The position numbers and the translations under genes were made by a program. A stretch of DNA of 64,000 nucleotides from Hydractinia symbiolongicarpus (Eukaryota; Cnidaria; Hydrozoa; Anthoathecata; Hydractiniidae): assembly GCF_029227915.1 (NCBI RefSeq), contig NC_079878.1, positions 308,001 to 372,000 on the forward strand, given 5' to 3'. Positions 1 to 15,100 of this stretch are shown piece after piece (the first letter of the stretch is position 1; each line of letters begins with the position of its first letter). The notes under the pieces were generated by a model that was not told the origin of the DNA, ran no database searches, and saw only the letters and a list, made by a program, of their open reading frames with translations.

Positions 1-141
1 CCAACTTTATATTTGTTGAATTTGGGGATTCCAAATTGCGTTTTCCTAAAGTTGTAGATGAAACGACAGTCAATGCAAACACAGTAGATGAATTACCATC
101 AACCTTCTCAAAAGTTATAAAAGAAATTGGATCTTCTGCTG
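1..141 (+). CDS. M0 A-type vWA, 3' part of exon (cut by window edge)
   Basis: The frame is open from base 3 and gives the last 46 residues of a vWA domain, ending IGSSA. The exon stops after the first base of a Gly codon at 141 and is followed by donor GTAGGT, the phase-1 pattern of the whole gene. The ending resembles A rather than B domains. The start of the domain lies outside the window. Confidence 0.8.
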
Positions 142-3100
142 GTAGGTATCCTTCACAAATCTTTTTATTTCTACAATAATATTATGTATTTTTAATGTAT
201 TGTATTTCATCAAAAGATTATGACAAGATGCTTGTGAGATAAAATTTAAATCTTCCTTTTTATAAAAATAACATGTGTTCTGAGAGGTCTTCATTTGCCT
301 GTGTGAGAAAATGAAAATGAAATCTCTATTGCTGTATTAACTGTATATCAACTACAACTGTTTTTGGTGATTTTGTGATTTGTGATTTATTTTTAGGCAA
401 TCCCCACCCACTTGACATTGGTGTTTTAATTGGTGCTCAGTCTGGCGACAAGTTTGTTATGGCTAAAGAAATTCTTGAAAGAATGTTGGAAAAATATGAT
501 TTCTCAAGTGGAAATAAAACAGTTGGAGTTATTTTATATGGCAAAGAACCTATTTTAAAACTTCCTGTTACCAAAGTAGTGAAAAAGACAGATCTTTTGC
601 ACGAGATAAAAAGATTGAGGCATCCTGCAGATGGTTTCAGGTTAGATAAAGCATTGCAAAAGGCAGAACAAGAATTCTTTTCAGATTGCAGTCCTGGTAC
701 TGTTGCTTGTCCAAACAAGATACTTCTTCTATTCACTGATCGTAAGCCAGATGAAAAGAGCATAGTACTGGCTGATAAATTTACATCTAATGATGTAAAG
801 ATAGTATCAGTTGTGCTTGGTTTGCCAGAAAAGGATGATGTGAATAAGCTAGGGGGAAAGGATGCTGTGATTATCACACCAAAGTCTACTGATGCTGTAA
901 AAGATATTTCTGATGATATTAAAGATGCCTTATCAATTGGTAAAGTTATTGTTTTTTTGTAGTACTTATTACAGCTTTACTTACAGAAGTAATATCATCA
1001 AGCGTCTTTTACATTCCAATTGTTTAATTTTATGTTTATTTAATCTTCTTTGTCTTGGTAACTTTACTATTATACTTCATTGATATCGATAAAAATTTTT
1101 AGAACATAAGTGGAATTTTAAGCAATGTAACATATGAAGAAAAACAATGACAAAGAACAATGTTCTGTGTCATCAAACCTATGGAGGACTAATTGTGATA
1201 TTATTTTGTTAACAGATGCCTGCAAAAATGTGAAATGTAATCATAATGGGGTCTGTGTGAAACAGGCTGATGGCTCAACGAAATGTTTATGCCCTACTTG
1301 CTCCCTGCCACTGAAAGTAGTATGCGGTTCTGATGGAAAGACATATGGTAATGAGTGTTTGATGAAGAAACGAGGTTGTTTAGATGAGGAAACAATAACA
1401 GTCACTAAGACGGAATCCTGTGGTATGTTCGTTGTAAAAGTTTATGAAATCTTATTGGCCTAATTCTTAAATTAACATATTGAAATATAGAAAAAAAACA
1501 TTCTAAAGTAATAAACTGATGTACGTCCCAGCATTTACTATAGTTTATTCAATGATAAGCATTATTTCAGATTGAATCTGTTGTTTTACTTATGTTTTAG
1601 CTGAATTAGTTTTCAGGTTCAGCATTGACAAAATAATGTGTACTTGATAGAAACTCTTTACTACGAGCCTTTACTACTATGTTTTTTCCAAATTAACCAT
1701 TCGGTTGTTGTTGTATTAGGTATTACAAATTCATTGGATGTTGTTTACATAATTGATGGTTCGTCGTCTGTTCCTCGCAAAGTTTTTGATGAAATGAGGA
1801 AGTATGTAAAAAATTCAATTAAGCTGTATAAAATATCTCCAGTAAAAACTAGATTTTCAATTGCTACATTTGGAAAAGACAGACAACACTTGCCTTTAAG
1901 TGAAGGCAGCACAGAAGAAAGTGTACGTAATGCAATTGATAACATGCAAAAATCTGGTGGAGATAGACGTATTGATCTTGAACTCCGAAAAATTGCAGAA
2001 GAAGTTAAACTTGGAAAGTTTAGAAAAGATGCCGGAAAACTTGTTGTATTGGTATTATATGGAAGAAATAATATTAATGGTGCCATTGATGTTGATGCAG
2101 CATCAAAACTTGTTAGAGGTAATTTTTTTACAGATTTTTTTATCCCTATCAAAAATTATTTGTAGATTGACTTAGATATTTTTGCATACTGTTACTTAGA
2201 TAATTAAAACATGTTAAGGAACAAGCAACAAAGCACCTTTCTTAATTGTGTCTGCAATTAGCATAAGGAAATGTAATACTGCATTGATTGGCAGTGACAA
2301 GATGAATATTTGCTTCAAAATAACATTTGTCTTTCATGTAACTAAATTTTTATAATAAAGTTGTGATTTGCATACGTTAGGTCTTGGTGTAAAAATTGCA
2401 GTCATTGGAGTAGGAGATAAGATCAACAAGGATGAATTGAACGCAATTGGTGGAGAAACGTCACCTGTTATTGTTAAGGATATCAATGAACTAGTTGACA
2501 CTATACCAGATATCTCAAAGATTGCAGCTGAAGCTTCAGGTAATTTTGTTAAGGTGCTACGTTATTACTAGACAGTACATTGCTATGTAGGAATATGAAA
2601 ATTTAACATGACATTTGTAATACAGTAAAGGAAATAAATTACCAAATTCCCTTTTTAGGAAAAGTTCAACAGTTGGACATCACTTTCATTTTGGGAGCTA
2701 GTAATAAAAGAAATGCTGATTTGCAGTCACAAGTGGCATATAAAATGATTGAAGAATATGATTTATCCTCTTCTGCAATTGCTGTGATTTTAAATAAACA
2801 AGCTTTTGCCAAGGTAGCTAAAGATATGGGACAATATGTATCAAAAAATGGACTGTTAAACTACATAATAACTCTGCGGGTAAGTAATAATTTAAATTTT
2901 TTATCTTTTTATATTTAATTATTTTTTATTAAAAAAATTTGTATTTAAATAGACTCCTATCAATGCTCGTAATTTACTGTCATCATTACGAAAAGCTGAA
3001 TCTGAAATCACCTACCGCCCTAATTCATCTAAAACAATTGTTTTATTTGTTGACAAATTGCCAACAACTGCAGATATAGAACAAGCAAGAAAGTTAAGAG

Positions 3101-6100
3101 AGAAGAACTTTAGAATTATTGTGGTTGGTGCTGGTTCAAAGGTTAAAAAAGAGAATTTAAAGCCTTTATCGGGTGATGTTGATAATCTCTTAATTGTTAC
3201 TGAAAAGAATGTTAATGATATTAGTAAAGAAGCAAGAGGCAAAACCAGCACAGGTAACACATTTAAAATTAACTTTTAATTTTTATGCATTTATTTATAT
3301 ATTCATTTCAATTTTAATAAACTGTTTTCTTATTTGCGATAAAAATCCCTATCTTTGTTGCAGGCATTTCATGCAATAGCTGTAAAGAACCAAAAACATG
3401 TTTAAAGAAACTCGACAACTCAGTAGAGTGCGTATGTCCACTATGTATTAAAGAAACTTTTAAACCAGTTTGTGGTAGTGATGGTAAAACGTATGCTAAT
3501 GTTGAATGCATGAATAACGCAGCTTGTACGCAGCATACACGACTTAGTGTGTTAAAGAATACAGCTTGTGGTAAGTTTTATCTATTTTATTATCTGTCGT
3601 TGCTTTTAGTCATTTTGCAGTGCTGAAAATGTTGGATTTTATTATTTTAGGAATGGATAAACCCACTGAAATTGTAATTGCTGTTGATGGTTCAGAAGAT
3701 GTAACTTTTAAAACCATGAACAAAATTAGAGATTATATTGAGAAATTGATCCAAACGTTTGAAATTTCCACAACAAAATCCAGAGTCAGTATTCTTGTGT
3801 ACAGTAATAAAGCAGACGTAAAACTCAGACTTAAAGAAGGAAACACAAAGCAGCGTGTGCTTTCAGCCCTCGACAATCTGAAGGGCAATGGAAAACGAAA
3901 TTTAACATTAGTGTTTAACACCATTAATAAATCAGTGTTAGATAAAAATTCAGTGCGTGAAGATGCAGGTAAGTATATTCTTTTATTTATTAATGGACCG
4001 AATGACCAAGAAAAATCGTCAAAATTTAATGAAATTCTTAAAAAACTGAAACGTGAAAACATACAAATCACTGTGGTTGGTGTTGGAGGTAAAGTAGCTG
4101 ATAATACTGTAAATAAAATCTCATCTTCGCCTGATGATGGAATTGTTGTGAATGAGAATGATTTATTAAAGGCACTTCCAGTTGTCGCTGATGGGTTAGG
4201 AAAATCAGCTGCTAAAGGTTAGACCCTTTCAAATTTTGTTTTTTTAATTTTTTGTATTATGGAAAATTGAGACATGGTTAAGGTTAAATATTTTTTAAGG
4301 CAGTATAAGTTTAGGCAATGTGCTGTAAACCTAAAACCATTCCTGTCACTGTGCTCAGCAATAGAATTAAAAAGCTGTTTCTTTAAATTATGATTTTACG
4401 GAATATTGAGAAATATGTCTGACAAGTTTTGACATTTAGTATTTATCTTTAGGTTCTTCAAAATTGCTTGACATGATCTTTGTTATGGGAATTGATGAAG
4501 GATCATCACAAAAAGAATTTCAAGTGCAAAAAGAAATTGTGAAAAAAATGATTGCTAGGGAAACCATATCGAACAGTGCAACATTAATTGGTGTTGTAAT
4601 ATATGGCTCAGACAGTATTACTGAAATACCACTTGGTTCATTGACTGATCGAAATCAGTTATTACGACGAATTGACACATTGAATGGACAGTCACCTTCA
4701 TCAGAAGGAATAAAGGAAGGTTTGCAGCTAGCAAATACAGAAATGCAATACAGTACACGACAAAACGCAGGAAAATCAATTATTTTATTTACTACTAAAG
4801 CTCCATTTTATGCAAAAGATCCTATTGGCAACATGGAAAAAGATGACATTAAAGTTATTGTTGTCGGTGTTGGGGAAAAAGTTGATAAGAATGACATAAA
4901 AGATGTGACTGGAAATGACAATGTGTTTGTGGTTAAAGACAACGATGATGTTGACAATGTGGTTGGTAAAATAACCGATTCTAGCAGACCAGGTAAAAAG
5001 CTTGATAACATTGTGTAATTTTTACAAAGAGGCATGTAAACAAACTTTCCCTAAATTGACTTTTGTTTTTTGTTTCTTTCAGTTCTGCGTATCTATGCAA
5101 ATTCACAAAAACAACAAGTGCTATTCATGAGTAGGCTGCAGCTAACACCATGCTTTTTTTATAGATCCATGCATAAAAAAAGACTGCCAGTTTTATTCTA
5201 TGTGCTTGCCAAGAAGTGATGGAACAGCACAATGTATTTGTCCATCCTGCGAGAAGTCATTTGCTCCAGTTTGTGATGACAATGAAGAGACACATGCATC
5301 TGAATGCTACATGAAACGTTATGCCTGTCAGAACAACCAAAACTTAAAGGTTACTTCACAAGGAGCTTGTAGTACGTGTTACCTTTGTTTTAAATAAGTT
5401 ACATAACTCTTTTTAAAATAGATGATTTTAATCGTTTAATTTAAATATGTTTTCCCTAGGTATCTCTGGTTATCTGCACGTTGCATACATGATGGACGCA
5501 TCATCAAATAATGCTTTGTATTATAATGCAATGAAAACCTTTGTTAAGAATAATGTGAAAACACTGCCTTTTAATGATGACAAAACTCATGTTTCTATCA
5601 TCAGTTATGGAAAGCCTGGTGATATTGATATTCTTTCTGGAAAACCTTCAAATACATTACTGAATCAGATTAAAGGTTTGTCTCCAAAAGAGGGCCGAGA
5701 AGACGTGCCAGCAGCTTTGATAACATTGAAGCGTTTGTTTGATACAGAAGTTTTCCCTAAAAGACCAGCAAAAGTTTTAATTGTTTTCAGAAATAACGGC
5801 ATACCAGCCGGACAAAAGTCTTCTTCTCTTCAAAGTTTTGACAAAATGAGAACAGATGATGATGTAAAGATAATAACAGTTGGTCTTGGTGAGCAAAACA
5901 AACAAGAAGATCTAGTGAAAATTGCTGACAATAAGGATAGCATTGCTATTATATCAAATGCTGATGAGCTTTATAAGCTGTTCCCTATTGTCAGTCGAGT
6001 TATTTCAACTTCATCAGGTAAACATGTTTAAGCTGTGAGTCTTGCTTTTAACCAAATATTATCATATATTTTTATTATGATGATTTCTACCTTCTGTCTA

Positions 6101-9100
6101 GTTCTCAGAAAACTTACGAGTCTCTAAGCACAGATTTTTAAGTGATATATATTTTCTACAATTAGGGGCTTCACCAGTAGTAATCGATCTTGGCATTGTA
6201 CTGGGAGTGTCATCATCAAATTCTGATGAAAACTTTAAAGCAATGAAGACTATTATTAAAGAGACATTAAAGTCATATGATGTATCTTTACAAGCAACAA
6301 GAGTTGGAATTGTTTTATATGGTGAAAATGCTGAAGTAGTTTCCTATTTAAAAGATTCTAAGGATTCACCCTCTATCCTTAAGGCACTAGATTCTTTAGA
6401 ATATCCTGGCGATGGTTCTGATGTAAACAAAGCTTTAATAACAACAAATACTGATTTGTTCACAACTAAAAATGGTGCTAGAATTGGTGTTGGTAAAGTT
6501 ATATTGTTGTTTGTTGACAAAAAATCTGATGAAGACCCTGCTGCAGTTGCACAATCATTTACTCGCAATGGTATTAAAATCATTACCATTGGTGTTGGTT
6601 CTGATATTGATAAAGATGAACTAAAAAGGATTACATCGGATTACCGAAAAGTCATTATTGTTGAACCACCTGTTAATAATAGCAAATTAAAAGAAATTAC
6701 CAAAGATATCAGGTCCACAAGCAAACCTAGTAAGATATATTTCTTTTTCTTATAGTGTAGTGTAAGTAGCAATATAGGAACTCTTGTGGTCGAAATGCAG
6801 TGTTAACCTTCGAACTTAGAAAGTGCTGACTTTAGAGATAAGGCTAAGTATAGGTATCAAGAATACCAATGAGAATAATACTAAATATAAGAATAGCGTT
6901 GCTAGGCCTAATGCGGTCAGTTGTCCAGTGGAGCTTCTCAGTTGTCTTATTGGAAAGATTCTTTAACATTATAAAAATCTTATGTTATTGCATTTTGCTA
7001 TATTTTATTTAAGATCCATGTAAAGAAACAAATTGTCAGTTTAATTCTATTTGCCAACTCGTGTCTCCATCAAATGCAACTTGTGTTTGCCCGGAATGCA
7101 AAAGCAAAGGTTATTCACTTGTATGTGGAAGTGATGGGAGAACTTATGCTACGAAATGCCACCTGTTGAAATATGCTTGCATTAATGAAAAGTATATCTC
7201 TCTTGTAAAAACTTCGCCTTGTGGTAAGCACTGCTGTATTTGTTATTGTGTAAAATAAATGTGTAATTTAACCTTATTCTAATGTTTCTGGTATATATTT
7301 ATAACATAATTTATCTTTGTCTAGAAATACAAAAGCCTTTGAAGGTGATGTACTTAGTTCACGACACATCAAAGTTAAGTATTTCAAACTTAAAAGACAT
7401 CAAGGAGTTTACAGAGAATGATCAGAAGTCTTATACCAACGCTGAACAAACAGAAATTTATATCAATCAAATTACGCCATCATCGGGTGAACAAAAAAGA
7501 GAAATTGAAAGCATGAAGCTTAACATCATCAACTACAATAAACTCAGCGATGCAATCACATTCGTCAAAAATAATGCCTTAGGATCTAATAAAGATATGG
7601 GAAAGGTGCTGGTCCTAATACTTGATCAAAAGATTGATAATAAGGACCAAGTTAAAATTGAAGGTATATTGCAGAATATCAAGAATTCTGGTGTAAGAGT
7701 TGTAGTGGTTGGTGCTGGTACAGATATGAATACCCAAGATATTAAGGGACTTCCAACTTCACCCAGAGGTGGTGTAGTTATACAAATTGATGGTGGTGGT
7801 CTTTCTAATCTTATACCTATTTTGTCTGAAAATGCAGGAAAAGCTGCAGGTTTGTTTTGTTTTTCATTTGTTCTTCATTTTGTTTTTCTTTGTTGTGCTG
7901 TCTGTACAAATTTATCTTGTACTAATTTATCTTATATTCATATTAGCACAAAGTGAAACTCTTGATCTTGTTGTTATCCTGGACACCAAAGCAGTCCGTA
8001 AAAACCTGGAATTATTTAAGAGACAAAAGGAAATGTTAAAAAATATCCTGAAGGATTACTCGATTGGAACAAAAAACACTTTGGTTGGAATTGTCTTAAA
8101 TGGGGACTATCCACGCACAGTTTCACATTTAAATAGTTACACAGACAAGAAAAGATTGTATCAGTTTATTGATTCTATACAAAATCGTGGAGAAGGGTAC
8201 GATATAGACTCGTCATTGACTCAAGCTAGGATGTTATTTGAGAAGGGCCGAAAAGATGCTGCAAAAACATTAGTTATATTTAGAACACATGAAGCTGCTA
8301 CCGATCCTGCTGTTAAGCAAAAACTTGAACAACTAGGTTACAAGGTTGTTGTTGTTGGTCTGGGTCAAGATATTAATCCAACAGAACTTGTTGATTTAGC
8401 AGGAGAAAAAGGAGACGTGGCAACGTCTGCAAATGAAAAGGATGATGACGACGTTTCTAAAAGAATTATTGATAGTCTTCTGCCAGGTAAAATTTTAGGT
8501 ATTTATTGATGTTATAATATGACGTGCATTTTGTTTAAAGACCATTTTTGAAGATAAAATTAATAATTTTAGTTTTGAATTATATAATATGTAAAGATGA
8601 CATAGGGATTATTAATGCAACACATAAAGTGGTAAGAAGCGAAATTCTAATTTGATGTTTTGGCAAACTGGAATCTCAGCTTCAAAATCAAATAATTTTG
8701 ACATTCTTATATATGACAGTAACATGTGTACATTTACTTGATATGGCTAAAGTAATCGTACATCATAAGAACCTAGTTTGAGTATATACAACATTTAACT
8801 TTATTATACTTTCTGTAGATCCATGCCGATTGGTTACTTGTAGTTTTGGAAGCAAATGTCTTTCTAAGCTTGACCGGTCATATGAATGTGTCTGCAAAGT
8901 TTGTGATAAAAATAACAACAAACCTGTTTGTGGTAGCAATGGATTAACATACCAAAGTAAATGTCATCTCGATTATTATGTTTGCTCAAAGAAGATGTCT
9001 GTTACAGTTGCTAAAAGTCAGCCATGTGGTATGCTATTTTTTTGTTTAAAATGTTTAAGGAGATAGAAAAATTAAATGTTGAAAATTAAATAAAATATAA

Positions 9101-12100
9101 AAGGCACATTTACATTGTCATACTCAGTATTTTAAAGTTTTTTCATCCTATTTTTAACATTCATAAACAGTAGACGTTGTAACAGCATTATTATTCTTTT
9201 ATATATCCAAGGTTTATCCCAATCAGTCGAGATGTTTTATTTACTTGATATATCCAAAGATGTTAATGATGAGAAACTAAACAGCATGCTACAAATATTA
9301 AATAACCACGCCCATGCTCTCCAAGATCCATCCAAGAATGCCAAATTCTCAGTGTTCTTTTACCCATCATCTACAAGCAACCTACAGTATCCCTTGTACA
9401 GTAACAGCAAGATCACAAACGGTCTTGCTGATGATAAAAAGATTAAAACTCTGATAGAGGGAGTCATAAATTCGGAGGAGTTTAAGGAAATAAAATTTAA
9501 AGAAGACAGAAAACTTGACACTGCACTAGACGCTTTAATTCGTCAAATGGCCCAAAAAAGTGATAACAGCACCAATCGAGTTATCGTTGCTTTCGTTGCT
9601 GGAGAAAGCGACCCAGCTTCATCTCTGGTTCTCTCAGACATTGCCAATGATCTGAAAAAGAGAAAAATCCAACTGTTATTTATTGTGGACAAAAAGAAAG
9701 CAGATGTTGACGAATTGAAGAAGGCTACACCAGTTAATAACATTGTTTTAACAGACTTTACCAGTGATTTTGAGAATTCTTTACCGAAGCTATCAAAAGT
9801 ACTTGAGGAAGCCATTGGCAACAAAAAAGGTAGGAAGACTTTAAAAATCCTGCATAATAAAGCTATTTTCATTATTTTATTCGCACCATTCTGGTGAAAA
9901 AAATAAAATAAAATAAATAAATAAAATTATTGCTATTGTGTGTTTATTTGGAGAAATTTCCTGCAACAATTTAATCGTTTTATTTGTTACCATTTATGCA
10001 TCTATATTACTTTTTTATATTCATTTTCCAGATGCTGACAATATGTTAGACATTGGTATTTTAATGGGTGGACCCTATTCTCAACTGTACAACCAACAAC
10101 GTAATTTAATGAAAGAAGTCATTGCTAATTACGATATTTCCTCTACCGCTGTGCAAGTTGGTGTTGTGACGTACGGACAATCTGCTATGTTACAGATACC
10201 TCTAAACAAACACAAAATAAAAAAAGGGTTACAGAGCGAACTTTCATTTATTAAACCAGGTGCTCCTGGAAATAATTTTAATGGTGGCCTAAATGTGGTT
10301 TTGTCAGATCTTTTTAGCACAAATTACGGAGCAAGAAAGTTGGCTGCAAAAAGGTTGCTGGTATTTGTCACCGACCAAGTAAATATTGATCCAAACATTG
10401 CTCAAAAGTTGGAAAATAGTGGTGTTAAAATCATTGTTCTCACGGTTGGACTTCCACCTGATAGCAACAAGGTTAAAGAGTTAGTCGATGACATCAATAA
10501 TATTGTTACCACTGGTCCTGTTGATGTCGATGGAACTGTGACAGAAGTTATAGAAAAGTTAAATCCAGGTGTGTTGTTAGTTTATGGGTTTTGATAGTAG
10601 TAGTTGGTGGCACATGGAAACATTTCGCGAATTTCCGTAATGTATCCTATATGTCTTTTTTATACCTCATTATGCCTGTCTTGTCACTTGAGATACCATT
10701 TTGTGTGACCTCTTTTATGAGAATTTATGAACTGTTATATGTAAAAATCTTATAATCCTGTACAAAATTAAAAAAATCAGCTGCGTACAGAACGCTGTGA
10801 AAATTCCACTTTTTCTGCGATGCTGTTGTCCACTATAATTATTACAATTGATGGATTTTAATTTAATAAAGTAACCAAAGTTTTTTATTAACAAGTGATT
10901 TTTGACATTAATATAGAACATATAGGCTGCAAATAATTTTTTATGGGTATTATCATTTTAGCAATTTGGCAATTCATGAAACGCGACAAACTATATTTTT
11001 CTGGGTTATTCAACTTTGTTAACATATAAACCGAAACACATCAAACCCTAAGGCTGCAATGACGATGTCATTATTTTCTACACAAACTTTACGTGGTCAC
11101 GCCATAAGTCACCTGAGTTGTATTCCTAATATAGTTATTCATGCAGTTCTTTTTTTTTCCAATAGACAAATGTAAAACAACATCGTGTGATTTTGGTAAA
11201 TGCCTCCAAAGATTGGATGGAACAACAGAATGTAATTGTGAAGTATGTCCTCCAAACTATGCTCCAATTTGTGCTAGCAATAAACGAACTTATGCGTCTG
11301 TATGTCATCTGAACAGATATAGGTGTTTATATAAAAGAAATGATGTTGAAGTTGTGAGCAATGAACCATGTGGTAAGTTGCTTGTTATACACCCCCGTAG
11401 CATTTTATATAGAATATGAAAAATATTATCTAGTCAGGTTCCTGTTCAAAACAACATGTCTTATGTTTTTATAAATGATTGTTGTAGTTATGGTAACTAG
11501 ATGTAGTTGATTCCTATTAATACTTCATAAAATGGAACCTAGAAAATTTGATCAAATGTGGATATTATATTTTTTTATATTTTTCTGAGCTTTCCTTTAT
11601 TCTATCAATACATTTTTTATTTATTTATAAAAACTATAAATCTTTATCTTTAAATTTTATGAATAGTTAAATTTGGATTTGATGAGGTAACTAAAGCTAT
11701 AAAGTGCTTCAGTAAATTTTGGGAAATATAAAGTATGTTTACGAAATTAAATTTGTCACAGCAAAGTTTTTATATACATTTGATATACTTTTACATAGTA
11801 AAATGTGATGGAATTCTGATATTTTAGGCAATATCATTATTACTTGTCTTACTATATCTTTTATTGTTTTCTCTAGGCTTTTCTGCCCCATTAGACTTGG
11901 TATATGTAATAGACACTTCAAAGGATTCTCCTTCAACTTGGTTGTCTAATCTTCAACAGTACATATCCAATGATCTGAAAGGGTATAATGTTAGCAACAA
12001 AGGTGTTCACATTTCTGTTGTGAAATATGCTGATGTTGCCAAAGTTGTGCTTTCTTTAAAAGAAGGTATTTCAAAGGATCGCACTATTAATGCTGTTAGA

Positions 12101-15100
12101 AGTTTAACAATTTCAAAGGGAACTAGAAAGGTTGATAATGCTTTAAAGGTTGTCAATGAAAAAGTCCTCACGACAGCGAATGGTGCTAGAGCTAATGCTA
12201 AAAAATTAGTTATTTTGTTTATGACTGGCAAATCAGATCCAGAGAGTTTATCAAGCATACAAAAAAATGCTGAAGTTCTCAAAGGAAATGGTGCAACTAT
12301 TACTGTTATTGGATTAGGAACCGACTTACGAAAAACAGACATCAAAGATATTGGTAGCTTTGATGACACATCTATTGTAATGCCATATGACAATTTGCCA
12401 AATGTCATGTCATTCATTTCAGGAATACTATCACAGCTATCAGGTAAATTTTAATATAAGTGTGCTAAATAACAGTGCATGTAAAATCACTGACCTAGCC
12501 AGCTGTATGACATGACATATGATAGGAAATATAAACCTTAACATCATTTTATAAAGTGCACCCCAGAGTTTTTAAGACTTAAATGTTTTAAAATTACAGT
12601 ACTTAAACGATTTTAAAACTAGCAAAAAATCATTGGCAAGAGTATTGAAATTTTTAATGTTTTTAAGTAAAATGTAACACACTGTGTACACTAATGTAAG
12701 TAGTGCATGGTGCATTGTGTACAGTCATTGAATTGATTGCCAGTTGTTATAGCTGTAACAATGTTTCTTTTTTCTAGAACCATCACAAAGTATCGACTTA
12801 ATGTTTGTTGTGGGAACAACACCTGATTCTAACTCTGATCCGAAACTTTCATTGCAAAAGAAACTTATAAAATCAATTTTATCAGAATATGAATTATCAC
12901 CTTCACAAGTTAATGTTGGTTTGATTACAATTGGACAGAAGCCTGAAACGTTTCTTCCATTATCAAAATACAATGAAGCAAAAATGTTTAATTCTCGCCT
13001 TAATGAACTTTTGCCAGTTAGAACAGGCTATAACATCGACGCTGCACTTACACTCGCCAATGAGGAACTCGAAAAGAGTAAACGTGATGTAGAGAAGATT
13101 ATTGTTTTGTTTCTTATGGATAAACCAGATGAAGATCCGGCAGACACTGCAAAACAGATGAGGGAAAAAGGTGTAAAAATAACTGTTGTTGATATTAAAG
13201 GAGATCTTGATAAAAGCATACTTAATGATATAGCAGGTAAAGATGGAAATATACTCAATACCCAATCAAGTCATGACATTAAGGACACAGTGGATTCTCT
13301 GGTTGACAATGTCAAGCCAGGTAATAAAATTTTGAATTTTTTAATATATAAAAACAAGTGTGTTATAAAATATCTGTTATGCTAGCTTTCAGCTGCATAC
13401 TGCAGGCATGATTGCATATCTTTAATTATGTTGTTTACAAGTTCTTGTGTGAGTGTATAAATTTTTTCACCCTTATATAGATCCATGTGATATCATTGCT
13501 TGTCATGGCTCAACAAAATGCGTAGTTCAATCTGATAATACTCCGACCTGCAAATGTCCAACTTGTAATGAAAAATACAAGCCTGTTTGTGGTAGGGATG
13601 GTCGTACATATGCAAACAAATGTTACTTAACTTCTATGGGTTGCAATAAAGAAAATGAAGCCAGTGTTGCAAAAGAAACTGCTTGTGGTATAAATCTTAT
13701 AATTTTCAAAAATTTGTGAATAATTCAATGTTTATGTTATTTACTTTTGAAGCATTTAACATTGGCATAGGAGGGATTATACCTTTTTTTGATGTTAATC
13801 TTTTAGGTATCACACCAAAAAATCTTGATTTAGTTGTTGCTTTTGATGCATCAGCATCTGTGGATAGAGAACAATTTAGAAACATAAAAGACATTGTTTA
13901 CAATAGTTTGTCTACCTATGACATATCCAATCCAACAGTTCGTTTGAATTTACTATCATTTGGTAACAAAGTTCAGGAACATCTAAAATTTGACAGTGGC
14001 ATTACTAATTTACTTCTGAAGGACAAGTTGAAAGCTGTCAATCTCCTTGGTGGTGCAAGAAGCATTTCTTCTGTTCTAAAGCACATAAAGGATACATATC
14101 CTAAAGGAGGCAGCCAAAAGAAGCTGTTGCTTTTAGTTATAACTGGTAATACCAATCCTGCAGATAAAGAGTATTTAGCAACAGAAATTAGAGATTTGAA
14201 GACGTTAGGTTTTAAGACAGTTGTCATTGCTGTTGGCCAGAATATCGATGACAAAGAATTAAAATTATTGTCTACTGGTGATGAAAATGATTCAAGTGGT
14301 GATGTCCTTGTTGTTGGAAGTGGTAATATGTTACCAACAATTTTGGGAGATATTGAAGAAATTATTGGTCGATATACAGGTACTGTTTGTGGATAATATA
14401 TAGAAAACAAATGTCACTCTGTAAAGATAACGCATTGTCATGTGCCAAATTGTGAAGCAATTATTAAAATAGTCCCATAAAAACGTTTTAAACGTATGAA
14501 GTAGGCTCACCTAAAATCAACCTTTTTTTCAATTAATATAAACACTGATTAAAATTTGAATTGTGAAGTTATAAAATATTAAAATTGAAACATCTTAAAT
14601 TCCAAAAGTATTGAAAGCGAGCATGCTTATTTCTTCGTTGGTGACTTGGGAATAACAACTTAAAAGTAACTAGAAATTATTTTCTTTATATAAGAAAATA
14701 TATTTTTCACACCAGATGCAGTCAGGTATACTGATCGGTACTACCTGTAAAATACAAAGCTCTCAGTCAAGATCACAGAACTCCTTGCTTTGCATTTCCC
14801 AGTGTATAACATCAAAACGGTTCAGTATCCGTTTAATTCTGTGTCTTTTTCTTATTTTTGTAGTTCAGGGTACTATTTTTTTTATATTAAAGTATATAAA
14901 ATCTACTTTTTATTACTATTCATGTAGCTTCACCAGATGATACTGCTGACCCAATCGATGTTGTCTTTGCCATGGGAGCCTCAAGTAATAACAAAGATAA
15001 AGCATTTGCTGCACAGAAAAAGTATGCTCAAAATATTATTGATGAGTACAAAATATCTCCTAGTGGCACTCGTGTCGGCATACTAACGTATGGTAACACT

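Noticed and set aside
375-396. ATG codons just upstream of many exons as gene starts
   Set aside because: They sit in introns before an acceptor AG; the homologous domain always begins right after the AG, and none is followed by a signal peptide.
437-877. Long open frames on the minus strand opposite most vWA exons
   Set aside because: They lie opposite + strand exons, lack domains and splice context, and translate to low-complexity Ser/Leu/Phe/Thr-rich sequence typical of antisense of A+T-rich coding DNA.
940-962. Stop codons shortly after most exons as gene ends, implying about 100 small genes
   Set aside because: Each stop lies beyond a GT donor at the same domain position. Single-domain genes with no start, all in phase and on one strand, are not plausible.
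1900-2175. Second + strand open frame overlapping the M1 A exon
   Set aside because: A frame-shifted shadow without domain resemblance. Similar shadows occur at 22016-22219 and 33903-34097.
7325-7849. Pseudogenised M4 A domain
   Set aside because: Diverged, but open, with length a multiple of 3 and a normal C-terminal half; there is no frameshift or stop.
14716-14940. Separate small gene in the M7 intron
   Set aside because: The open frame ends inside the next exon out of phase and shows no domain, signal peptide or splice support.
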